From: VRUE01 sp035712345
GTDB taxonomy: Bacteria > Actinomycetota > Thermoleophilia > Solirubrobacterales > 70-9
Direction: 5' to 3'
Assembly: GCA_035712345.1 (NCBI GenBank)
Contig: DASTAY010000030.1
Coordinates: 1-64,000 of the forward strand
Length of the DNA stretch: 64,000 nt
Numbering within the stretch: the stretch's first letter is position 1; every line of letters begins with the position of its first letter. Below are positions 57,322 to 64,000 of this stretch, one piece after another. The notes under the pieces are model-generated. The model was not told where the DNA came from and ran no database searches. It was given only the letters and a program-made list of their open reading frames with translations. Both the position numbers and the translations under genes were made by a program.

Positions 57322-57935
57322 TTAAACACTTCTCCTGGTGCTCACTCGCGCGCCGCCTGTGGCTCCCAGCGGGAAGCGCCTGGCGGCGATCCAGACCCCG
57401 GCCAGGGCCCAGGCGGCGAGCACGGCGACGTTTCCGGCGTCGAGGCCGCTGCCGCTTGCGCCGGGGGCGAGGGTCGTCTGCAGCCCGAGCGAGAGGTGGT
57501 AGAGCGGGAAGATCTTGCCGACCGATTCGAGTCAGTGGGGAAGCTGGTCGACCGGGATCCAGACGCCGGAGATGAAGGCGAGGAGGACGACGGTGAAGGG
57601 CGCGACGGTCGAGGCCGAGTCGGGGGTCGAGGTGAAGGCGGAGAGGGCGATCCCGAGCGCGCTCAGCGTCCGCGCTCGCGCAGCGTCGTCAACGAGACGG
57701 CCAGCGTGGTGAAGATCGAGTTGAAGAGGAAGAGGAAGAGCTGCGGGAAGGCGATCGTGAAGAGCATCGCGCGGCGTGCGCAGGGCGACCACCACCGCGG
57801 CCCGGGTCTGCGCGAAGACGATCGCCCGAAGCCGAAGACCTCGCCGCTTGCCACCTCGAAGTCGATCCCCCGCACGGCTTCGTGCTCGCCATAGGACTTG
57901 CGCAGCCCCCGCACGCTGATCGCGACCTCGCTCAC
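57322..57935 (-). pseudogene. Decayed ABC-2 exporter (ATPase start fused to permease pieces)
   Basis: A GTG at 57935 opens VSEVAISVRGLRKSYGEHEA and VRGIDFEVASGEVFGF, an ABC ATPase start, but Walker A and everything after it is gone. Frame jumps then give permease pieces: VFAQTRAAVVVALRTPR, MLFTIAFPQLFLFLFNSIFT and VLLAFISGVWIPVDQLPH. At 57532-57534 a TGA stands where LPH-W-LESVGKIFPLYHL would need Trp; the reading continues after it to a TAA at 57322-57324. At least three lesions are visible. Confidence 0.75.
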
Positions 57936-57965
57936 GAGCCCCACGCTAGCCAAAGCGGAAATGGG

Positions 57966-58014
57966 ACGCTTCCGGTGCTCTTTCCGCATGGGCGGGAAAG
58001 GCGCACCGGAACGT
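57966..58014 (+). repeat. Long hairpin upstream of the MarR gene
   Basis: TTCCGGTGC (57970-57978) pairs with GCACCGGAA (58003-58011), extended by ACG/CGT around a one-base bulge. Inside, CTTTCC-GC pairs with GC-GGAAAG with a one-base bulge, leaving an ATGG loop. It follows the AGCGGAAATG motif copy at 57954. Confidence 0.6.
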
Positions 58015-58027
58015 TTGCGAAGGTAGT

Positions 58028-58040
58028 TTGCTAGACTAAT
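58028..58040. promoter_or_regulatory. MarR-type operator candidate
   Basis: TTTGCTAGACTAA is an imperfect dyad centred on TAG-A-CTA, in an AT-rich patch 12 bases before the MarR start. MarR proteins usually bind such sites on their own promoters. Confidence 0.45.
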
Positions 58041-58051
58041 TACCGAGGCTA

Positions 58052-58525
58052 ATGACTTTGGTGACCGACGACACGACGCTCATCGACACCGCGGCGCGGT
58101 TGCGGATGGCGATCGTGCGCACCTCGCGGCGGTTGCGCCAGGAGGCGGCGGGAGTGGGGCAGTTGACGCCGACCTCGGCGGCGGCGCTTGCCACGGTGGA
58201 GCGGCACGGTCCGTTGACTCCCAGCGAGCTGGCCGAGATCGAGCGCGTCAAGCGGCCGACTGCGACCCGGACCCTGGGGGTGCTGGGCGAGGCCGGCCTG
58301 GTCGAGCGGGCGCCTGATCCCGCCGACGGCCGCAGCGCGCTGGTCAGCATCACCGCCGCGGGGCGCGAGCGCCTGCGCCGTCTGCGCGGCCGCAAGAACG
58401 CCTATCTGGCGCGCCGCATGCGCGAGCTGGCGGACGACGACGTCGCGACCCTCGACCGCGCCGCGGCGATCCTCGAGCGCGTGCTCGAGGAGGAGCGGCC
58501 GGCGAAGCGGGGGGTGGGGAGTTGA
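58052..58525 (+). CDS. MarR-family transcriptional regulator
   Basis: The protein has 157 residues. The winged helix reads TPTSAAALATVERHGPLTPS, ELAEIERVKRPTATRTLGVL, EAGLVERAPDPADGRSALVS. The flanking helices give dimerisation. The ligand is unknown. Its stop overlaps the MFS gene's TTG start, the usual arrangement of a repressor with the efflux pump it controls. Confidence 0.93.
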   Translation: MTLVTDDTTLIDTAARLRMAIVRTSRRLRQEAAGVGQLTPTSAAALATVERHGPLTPSELAEIERVKRPTATRTLGVLGEAGLVERAPDPADGRSALVSITAAGRERLRRLRGRKNAYLARRMRELADDDVATLDRAAAILERVLEEERPAKRGVGS

Positions 58526-59805
58526 GCGCCGCGGTACGGCGCAGCTTCGACTCGCTTTCGGTCCGCAACTACCGCCGTTACTTCTTCGGCCAGCTCGTCT
58601 CCCTCTCAGGCAACTGGGCGCAGATGGTGGCCTCGGTATGGCTCGTCCTCAGCCTCACCCACAGCGGCTTCGCCGTCGGGCTCACCACCGCGCTGCAGTT
58701 CGTGCCGATGCTCGCGATCGGCGCCTGGGGCGGCCTGCTCGCCGATCGCTTCGACAAGCGCCGGCTCCTGATCGTCACCCAGCTGCTGATGGCGCTGCCC
58801 GCGATCGGCCTGCTCGTCGTCAGCGCCACCGGAATCGTCACGCCGTGGATGGTCTACCTCGCCGCCTTCTCCCGCGGCGCCGTCAACGCGGTCGATAACC
58901 CGACCCGGCAGAGCTTCGTGATCGAGATGGTCGGCGCCGACCGGGTGGTCAACGCGGTCAGCCTCAACAGCGTCCTCGTGCAGTCGGCGCGGATCGTCGG
59001 CCCGGCGCTGGCCGGCGTGCTGATCGCGACGCTCGGCGTCGTCCCCTGCTTCGCCGTCAACATCGCCAGCTTCGGCGCGATGATCCTCGCCCTCTGGGGG
59101 ATGGACACGAGCCACCTCGCGGCCGCGCCGAGCAGCGGTCGCGAGCCCGGCGCGATCCGCGCCGGGCTGCGCTACGTGCGCCGCACTCCGGAGCTGGCGA
59201 TCCCCTTGGGGCTGATGGCGCTGGTCGGCACCTTCGGCTTCAACTTCCAGGTCGTGATCCCGCTGCTCGCCACCTTCAGCTTCGACGGCGGCGCCGGCGC
59301 CTACGCCGTGCTGATCTCGGCGATGGGCGTCGGCTCGGTGATCGGCGCCCTGATCACGGGCTCGCACGGGCGCACCGGCCCGCGCCTGATCGCCGGCGCC
59401 GCGCTCGCCTTCGGGGCGACGGCGCTGCTTGCGGCAGCGATGCCCTCGCTGGCGCTGGAGATCCCGATGCTGGCGCTGCTCGGCGCCGCCGCGGTCACCT
59501 TCGCGGCGACGATCAACTCGACCCTGCAGCTGGCGGTCGAGCCGGCGATGCGGGGACGGGTGATGGCTCTATACTCCGTCGTCTTCCTCGGCTCGACGCC
59601 GGTCGGCGGCCCGTTGACCGGCTGGCTCTCGGAAGCCTACGACCCGCGCGCGGCGCTGCTGCTCGCGGCCGTGGCCGGCCTCTCCGCCGCCTGGGCCGCC
59701 CGTATTGCCTTCCGGCGGATGGAGACAAGGGCCGTAGAGGTTCGGTACGCCGAGCGAACCGAACCTCTACGGGGAGTTTCGTCAAAGGACGCTCAGCCGG
59801 TGTAG
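58522..59805 (+). CDS. MFS efflux transporter (EntS/MFS_3 type)
   Basis: The protein has 427 residues from a TTG overlapping the MarR stop. It has about twelve helices, the SVRNYRRYFFGQLVSLSGNW start and GGLLADRFDKRRLL loop of MFS_3 exporters, and DNPTRQSFVIEMVG in helix 4-5. It likely exports drugs or siderophore-like compounds under MarR control. The last codons contain a perfect 15-bp inverted repeat, and the stop overlaps the convergent binding-protein gene by 13 bases. Confidence 0.92.
   Translation: MSAAVRRSFDSLSVRNYRRYFFGQLVSLSGNWAQMVASVWLVLSLTHSGFAVGLTTALQFVPMLAIGAWGGLLADRFDKRRLLIVTQLLMALPAIGLLVVSATGIVTPWMVYLAAFSRGAVNAVDNPTRQSFVIEMVGADRVVNAVSLNSVLVQSARIVGPALAGVLIATLGVVPCFAVNIASFGAMILALWGMDTSHLAAAPSSGREPGAIRAGLRYVRRTPELAIPLGLMALVGTFGFNFQVVIPLLATFSFDGGAGAYAVLISAMGVGSVIGALITGSHGRTGPRLIAGAALAFGATALLAAAMPSLALEIPMLALLGAAAVTFAATINSTLQLAVEPAMRGRVMALYSVVFLGSTPVGGPLTGWLSEAYDPRAALLLAAVAGLSAAWAARIAFRRMETRAVEVRYAERTEPLRGVSSKDAQPV
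59732..59772. terminator. Perfect 15-bp hairpin inside the MFS 3' end
   Basis: CCGTAGAGGTTCGGT (59732-59746) and ACCGAACCTCTACGG (59758-59772) form fifteen uninterrupted pairs with an 11-base loop. It is inside the last coding region of the MFS gene, just before the convergent stop, so it probably ends transcription for both strands. There is no long T-run. Confidence 0.55.
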
Positions 59806-60776
59806 CCGGCTTCCTTCAGGTAGGCGGCAGCCGCTTTGGCCGGCGACTGCTTTTCGAGTTCGACCCGGGCGTCGAGCTCCTGCATCACCGGCAGGGTCAG
59901 ACCCTTCTGCACCGCGACGATCGTCTTTTCGTAGTCCGGCCCGGCCTTTTCGACCGTGGACTGCTTGCTGACGAAGATGACGTTGCCCGTCGGGAAGACG
60001 TGCTTGTCGTCTTCGAGGATGACGAACTTGTCCTTCTCGGCGGAGAGCTGCGCGTCGGTGGTGAAGAGGATCGAGAGGTCGGCCTGGCCCGTTTCGAGCA
60101 CTTTGTAACGGAGGCCGATGTCGACCGGGGTGAATTTCTTGAATTTGAGCCCGTAGTACTTTTCGAGCCCGGCCAGGCAGTCGATCCGCTGGCGGCACTC
60201 GGGCGAGCCGTCGAGGGTCATTTCTTCGGACTGGCCTTCGAGATCGGAGATCGTCTTCAGATTCCGTTCTTCGGCCGTCTTCTTCAGCGTGCCGACCGCG
60301 TTGGCGCTGGCGAAGGGGGTCGGCGGAAAGGCCGTCAGGCCTTCCTTTTCGAATTCGGCCTTGGCCTTTTCATACGCTTCCTGCGCGTCGGCGGGAACTT
60401 CTTCGGGTTCGAGGCCGAAGAACGAGGTGAGCGCCGTGCTGGCGTACTCGGGGTAGCCGGAGATCTGTCCCGACGTGACCGCCTTGTGCGCGACGGTTTC
60501 GGAGCCGAGGTTGAGCGCCGACTTCACCTTGTAGCCGGCCGCTTTCAGCGCCTGGGCGTAGATTTCCCCGAGGATTTCCTGTTCGGGAAAGTTCTTCGAG
60601 CCGATCGTCAGCGTCACTTCGCCGTTCTTCGGGTTGGAGACGATCGCGCCGCCCCCTTCTTCGCCGCTCGTGCCTTCGTCGTTGTTGCTCGAGCCGCAGG
60701 CGGCGACGCCGATGCTGAGGAAGAGCGCGAGCAGTACCGCTGCGGAGGCGCGCGCCCTCTTGGTGGTGGTTCTCAC
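59793..60776 (-). CDS. Glycine-betaine/osmoprotectant ABC binding lipoprotein (OsmX/OpuCC type)
   Basis: The protein has 327 residues. A lipoprotein signal ends in the lipobox IGVAAC, then a Gly/Glu/Ser linker and the binding domain TLTIGSKNFPEQEILGEIYA, characteristic of the OpuAC/OsmX quaternary-ammonium binders, with SGYPEYASTALTSF and PVDIGLRYKVLETGQAD. It captures osmoprotectants at the membrane surface and feeds the two permeases and ATPase encoded upstream in the same operon. Confidence 0.92.
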   Translation of the reverse strand: MRTTTKRARASAAVLLALFLSIGVAACGSSNNDEGTSGEEGGGAIVSNPKNGEVTLTIGSKNFPEQEILGEIYAQALKAAGYKVKSALNLGSETVAHKAVTSGQISGYPEYASTALTSFFGLEPEEVPADAQEAYEKAKAEFEKEGLTAFPPTPFASANAVGTLKKTAEERNLKTISDLEGQSEEMTLDGSPECRQRIDCLAGLEKYYGLKFKKFTPVDIGLRYKVLETGQADLSILFTTDAQLSAEKDKFVILEDDKHVFPTGNVIFVSKQSTVEKAGPDYEKTIVAVQKGLTLPVMQELDARVELEKQSPAKAAAAYLKEAGYTG

Positions 60777-60824
60777 TGGACTTCCTCTCTTCTCGGTTGC
60801 ATGGGGGTGGCTTCTCGGAACAAG

Positions 60825-61547
60825 TCAGGCCTCGCTCAACCGCAAGCCTCTCGAAGTGAGCAGACGTTGCAGCCAGGCGAGCAGGAACTCGAGCGTGAGC
60901 GCGAGCAGGGCGACGAGGATGCCGCCGGCGAGCAGCCCGTTTTCGCCGTAGACGTTGTTGTTGATGATGAAGTCGCCGAGCGTGAGCACGCCGGCGATCG
61001 GGCCGATCGTGGCGGTGGCGACGATCGCGATCATCGCCGAGCGGATCCCCGCCATCAGAGTGGGCACCGCCAGCGGCATCTCGACCTTGAGCAGGATCTC
61101 CATCTCGGTCATGCCGATCCCTCGCGCGGCGTCGACGGGCGAGCGGTCGACCTGGCGGATGCCGACGAAGGCGTTGGTGAGAATCGGGGGGATGCCGAGC
61201 ACCGCGAGGGCGATCGTCAGGTTGAGCAGCCCCACTCCGATGACCGCCGCCATCAGGGCGATCAGCGCCAGCTCGGGCACCGCTCGCCCGACGTTGCCGA
61301 GCCCCACCGCAAACAGCTCGCCAACTCCCCGGTGGCCCAGGTAGAGGCCGATCGGAAGCGCGATCGCGGTCGCCAGCGCGAGGGCGAAGACGGTGACTTC
61401 GAGCTGGTTCAGCATCAGTTCCACCACCACCTCGAGCCCACCCACCTTCTTGCCGCCGGTGACGTTCGAGCTCTGCGGCTCGAAGATGAATTCGATCGCG
61501 CCACCGATCGAGGCGGGCAGGATGGGGGGGAGCAGCGCGCCGATCAT
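60825..61547 (-). CDS. Osmoprotectant ABC permease subunit (OpuCD/ProW type)
   Basis: The protein has 240 residues with five to six helices. The cytoplasmic EAA-type loop reads VDAARGIGMTEMEILLKVEM followed by PLAVPTLMAGIRSAM. The ALPIGLYLGHRGVGELFAVG and PELALIALMAAVIGVGLLNL segments match betaine permeases. It overlaps the second permease gene by ATGA and forms the membrane channel with it. Confidence 0.92.
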   Translation of the reverse strand: MIGALLPPILPASIGGAIEFIFEPQSSNVTGGKKVGGLEVVVELMLNQLEVTVFALALATAIALPIGLYLGHRGVGELFAVGLGNVGRAVPELALIALMAAVIGVGLLNLTIALAVLGIPPILTNAFVGIRQVDRSPVDAARGIGMTEMEILLKVEMPLAVPTLMAGIRSAMIAIVATATIGPIAGVLTLGDFIINNNVYGENGLLAGGILVALLALTLEFLLAWLQRLLTSRGLRLSEA

Positions 61548-62296
61548 GCCGCCGCCACCCTCCGCCAGGGGGTCGCGTAGCGCTCGATTCCGACCAGCGC
61601 CAGGTGGAAGGCGAGCGCCATCAGCATCGCGATCCCGCCGGCGATGATGATGCTCGTCGGAAAGGTGAGGTTGCCGCTGCCGTAGATCTTGACGCCGAGG
61701 CCGCCGGCGTTGACGAAGACGGCAAAGGTCGCCAGGGCGACGGTGCTGACGGTGGCGATGCGCAGGCCGGCGACGATCTCCGGCGTCGCCAACGGCAGCT
61801 CGACCCGCCAGAGGATCTGCGTCTCGGTCAACCCCATGCCACGCGCCGCGTCCTTGGCTGCGGCGGGGACGTTGGCGAGCCCGGCGATCGCGTTGCGGTA
61901 GATGATCTGCAGCGTGTAGGCGCTGAGCGCGACGATCACGGTGTCACGGCCGAGGCCGGTGAGCGGCAGCAGCAGGAAGAAGAAGGCGATGCTCGGCACG
62001 GTGTAGATGACGCCGGTGATCGCCAGCAGCGGCGCCTGCAGCCAGCGCCGCCTATGCGCGAGCAGCGCCAGGGCCATCGCGACGACGAAGCCGGCGAGGA
62101 CCGAGAAGAGCACCAGTTCGAGGTGCTGCAGGGTCGGCGTACCGAAGCTGTCGATGTTTTCCTTCGCCCAGTCGAAGCAGAACAGGTGGCTGCTGCTCGC
62201 CTGGCACGGCAAGGTCTCCGAGGTGCGTTCATGGAAGAAGCTTTCGCCGACTTCGCCGACCTTGGCCACGGGAAGCGCGAGCGCGGCGGAGCTCAT
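61544..62296 (-). CDS. Osmoprotectant ABC permease subunit (OpuCB/ProW type)
   Basis: The protein has 250 residues. The EAA loop is KDAARGMGLTETQILWRVEL followed by PLATPEIVAGLRIA, with AITGVIYTVPSIAFFFLLLP and QIIYRNAIAGLANVPAA as in betaine permeases. The N-terminal 45 residues are soluble and unlike the partner subunit. It overlaps both neighbours (ATGA), so all four proteins are made from one message. Confidence 0.92.
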   Translation of the reverse strand: MSSAALALPVAKVGEVGESFFHERTSETLPCQASSSHLFCFDWAKENIDSFGTPTLQHLELVLFSVLAGFVVAMALALLAHRRRWLQAPLLAITGVIYTVPSIAFFFLLLPLTGLGRDTVIVALSAYTLQIIYRNAIAGLANVPAAAKDAARGMGLTETQILWRVELPLATPEIVAGLRIATVSTVALATFAVFVNAGGLGVKIYGSGNLTFPTSIIIAGGIAMLMALAFHLALVGIERYATPWRRVAAA

Positions 62297-63477
62297 CGCG
62301 GCCGCTCCGCGGCGCCGTGCTCCTCGGTTTTCGCCTTCGGCGAGCCGAGGAACTCGGAGATGATCTCGACCGAGAGCACGCCGTCGATCCGCCCGTCGTG
62401 GTCGGTGACCGCGGCGTACTGCGCCTCCCCCTGCAGCAGGTCGGCGAGCGCGTCGCGCATCACGTCGGCGCGGTCGAGCACCGGGCCCAGCGGCGAGTCG
62501 GGCCGCGCCGGCACGGTTTCGGCGGCGAGGTCGCGCTCCGAGAGCCAGCCGAGCGGGCGGCGCTCGGAGTCGACCAGCAGCGGGTAGGGCACCTCGGCGC
62601 CGGCGAGCTTCGCCCGCACCTCGACGGTCGCCTGGCCGACGTGGGCGAGCGGCGCCTCCCAGAGGTCGATGTCGCCGACGCGCATCAGCGCCAGCCGCTT
62701 CAGCGCCCGGTCGGCGCCGACGAAGTCCTCGACGAACTCGTCGGCAGGCGCCATCAGCAGCTCGGCCGGCATCGCGTACTGGGCGACGCGGCCGCCCTTG
62801 CGCATGATCGCGATCCGGTCGCCCATCTTGATCGCCTCGTCGATGTCGTGGGTGACGAAGAGGACGGTCTTGCGGATCTCCGCCTGCAGGCGGAGGAACT
62901 CGTTCTGCAGGCGCTCGCGGTTGATCGGGTCGATCGCGCCGAAGGGCTCGTCCATCAGCATCACCAACGGGTCCGCGGCGAGCGCCCGGGCGACGCCGAC
63001 GCGCTGCTGCTGGCCGCCGGAGAGCTGCGCCGGGTAGCGCTCGGCGAGCTCGGCTTCGAGCCCGATCAGCTCGAGCAGCTCCTCCGTGCGCGCCTCGATC
63101 CGCTCCTTCTTCCAGCCGAGCAGGTGGGGCACGGTGGCGATGTTCTCGGCGATCGTGCGGTGGGGGAAGAGGCCGACCTGCTGGATCACGTAGCCGATCT
63201 CGCGCCGCAGCCGTGCCGGGTCCCGGTCGCGTACCGACTCACCGCCGATCAGCACGTCGCCCTCGCTCAGCTCGACCGTACGGTTGACCAGCCGCATCGC
63301 GGTCGTCTTGCCGCAGCCCGAGGGGCCGACCAGGACGCAGACCTCGCCGGCGGGGACCTCGAGGCTCAGCCGATCGACCGCGGCCTCGGCGGAGTCGCCG
63401 TAGCGTTTGGTCGCGTTCTCGTAGCGGACCGCCGAAGCGTCGGACGAGACTTGCTCGGTGACCTCAGGGACGGGCAC
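62293..63477 (-). CDS. Osmoprotectant ABC ATPase with C-terminal CBS pair (OpuCA/ProV type)
   Basis: The protein has 394 residues from a GTG. Walker A is VLVGPSGCGKTTAMRLV, signature AQLSGGQQQRVGVARALA, Walker B LVMLMDEPFGAIDPI, and the switch His in LFVTHDIDEAIKMGD. Residues from about 275 contain two CBS-type repeats (VPYPLLVDSERRPLGWLSER, YAAVTDHDGRIDGVLSVEI), the usual osmosensing part of these ATPases. It drives osmoprotectant uptake. The next gene upstream ends at 63478. Confidence 0.94.
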   Translation of the reverse strand: MPVPEVTEQVSSDASAVRYENATKRYGDSAEAAVDRLSLEVPAGEVCVLVGPSGCGKTTAMRLVNRTVELSEGDVLIGGESVRDRDPARLRREIGYVIQQVGLFPHRTIAENIATVPHLLGWKKERIEARTEELLELIGLEAELAERYPAQLSGGQQQRVGVARALAADPLVMLMDEPFGAIDPINRERLQNEFLRLQAEIRKTVLFVTHDIDEAIKMGDRIAIMRKGGRVAQYAMPAELLMAPADEFVEDFVGADRALKRLALMRVGDIDLWEAPLAHVGQATVEVRAKLAGAEVPYPLLVDSERRPLGWLSERDLAAETVPARPDSPLGPVLDRADVMRDALADLLQGEAQYAAVTDHDGRIDGVLSVEIISEFLGSPKAKTEEHGAAERPR

Positions 63478-64000
63478 TCACGGCGAGCCTATACCCCGTC
63501 GGGCGCGGGCGAGCCACATCAGTACCGCGAAGATTCCCAAACCAAGGACGTTGAGGAAGAGCTTGTAGTCGACCTCGACCGAGCCGAAGATGTCGTCGCG
63601 GGTGGGGCGGGGGCCGCTCGGGATCAGGCCCGCCCAGCCGAAGACGAGGTCGACGACCAGCGCCGCGATCACCATCGTCACGAACATCAGGGCGACGATC
63701 CGCAGCGTGAACGGGGTGCCGTAGAACTTGCGGTAGGCGGCGACGATGGTCAGCACGATCAGGTCGGCGAAGATGAAGGCGAGCACCCCGGCGAAGCTGA
63801 TCCCGCCCGACCAGAGCACCGCCGCCAGCGGCACGTTGCCGATCGAGCAGACGAAGCTGAGGATCGCGATCAGGGGGCCGACGAGGACGTTCTCGATCGT
63901 GCGGATCGCCGGCGGCGCGTCGGTGATGAAGAGGAAGTTGAAAAAGTCGTTGCCGAGCAGGCCGATGAAGCCGGCCAGCAGGAAGCCGATCGAGATCTCC
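63478..64000 (-). CDS. YraQ-type permease (5' truncated by window edge)
   Basis: The frame is open to the window end and encodes about 173 residues of the C-terminal half. It reads ISIGFLLAGFIGLLGNDFFN, IENVLVGPLIAILSFVCSIG and NVPLAAVLWSGGISFAGVLA, the hallmark NVPLAA-x-WxGGxxFGGxxAFI region of YraQ/DUF318 permeases, some of which move heavy-metal or arsenic compounds. It is adjacent to, and oriented like, the osmoprotectant operon, but the functional link is unclear. Confidence 0.85.
   Translation of the reverse strand, partial: EISIGFLLAGFIGLLGNDFFNFLFITDAPPAIRTIENVLVGPLIAILSFVCSIGNVPLAAVLWSGGISFAGVLAFIFADLIVLTIVAAYRKFYGTPFTLRIVALMFVTMVIAALVVDLVFGWAGLIPSGPRPTRDDIFGSVEVDYKLFLNVLGLGIFAVLMWLARARRGIGSP

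Overview
The window is one continuous stretch of GC-rich chromosomal DNA with very tightly packed genes. Four-base ATGA/GTGA/TTGA start-stop overlaps are common, and GTG and TTG starts are used often. Gene content points to an actinobacterium of the Thermoleophilia/Solirubrobacterales type: a DUF3556 membrane protein, ECF sigma paired with YCII, MocR/PdxR with a PNPOx partner, several P450s and a Baeyer-Villiger-type monooxygenase, and TetR/MarR/BlaI regulators. I see no rRNA, tRNA, CRISPR array, phage genes or intact transposase. The taxonomic call is inference from protein style, not a database result.

Layout. 1-4.5 kb: end of a secreted-type protein, a TetR regulator, a SAM methyltransferase divergent from a BlaI / M56-protease / cytochrome P450 operon with a clear BlaI-type operator. 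4.5-9 kb: a sulfur-stress island (MFS transporter, persulfide-dioxygenase-like enzyme, ArsR-rhodanese fusion, methyltransferase, DUF4395, DsrE-like protein). 9-16.6 kb: mixed single genes (DHFR-like reductase, S15-type acyl hydrolase, cupin, DapA-like aldolase, M23 endopeptidase, Mug glycosylase, DUF1801) and a 110-bp remnant of the first methyltransferase. 16.7-27 kb: SGNH esterase, P450, epimerase, ECF sigma/YCII pair, a small structured transcription unit with an extreme Shine-Dalgarno, AKR, SDR, VOC, DHFR-like, a flavin monooxygenase and a cupredoxin-like lipoprotein. The P450 and the flavin monooxygenase share a palindromic operator-like site.

27-39 kb: 5'-3' exonuclease, DUF3556 protein, carotenoid-type FAD oxidoreductase, ABC exporter, a copper group (cupredoxin, multicopper oxidase, CutA), glnB-amt, and a VapBC toxin-antitoxin pair. 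39-48 kb: class A penicillin-binding protein with an acidic repeat tail, a four-gene tyrosinase operon including a free-standing KFDV-like domain protein and a phospholipase-D-like protein, FAD oxidoreductase, SpoU methyltransferase, SHOCT protein and an NlpC/P60-like cell-wall protein. 48-64 kb: PNPOx/MocR pair, a metallo-beta-lactamase/double-rhodanese protein, acetate uptake and activation (satP-acs), a K+-channel-like protein with a non-canonical filter, an unknown 537-aa membrane protein, a decayed ABC transporter, MarR-MFS, and a compatible-solute ABC transporter (binding protein, two permeases, ATPase) followed upstream by a partial YraQ-type permease.

Candidates most worth a second look: the 21.48-21.75 kb RNA with mutually exclusive hairpins around a near-perfect anti-SD complement; the tyrosinase/KFDV/PLD operon; the shared P450/monooxygenase operator; the BlaI-M56-P450 operon; the ArsR-rhodanese sulfur island; and two transporters with altered key residues (Amt with Glu at the first twin-His position, K+ channel with a TLGSN filter).
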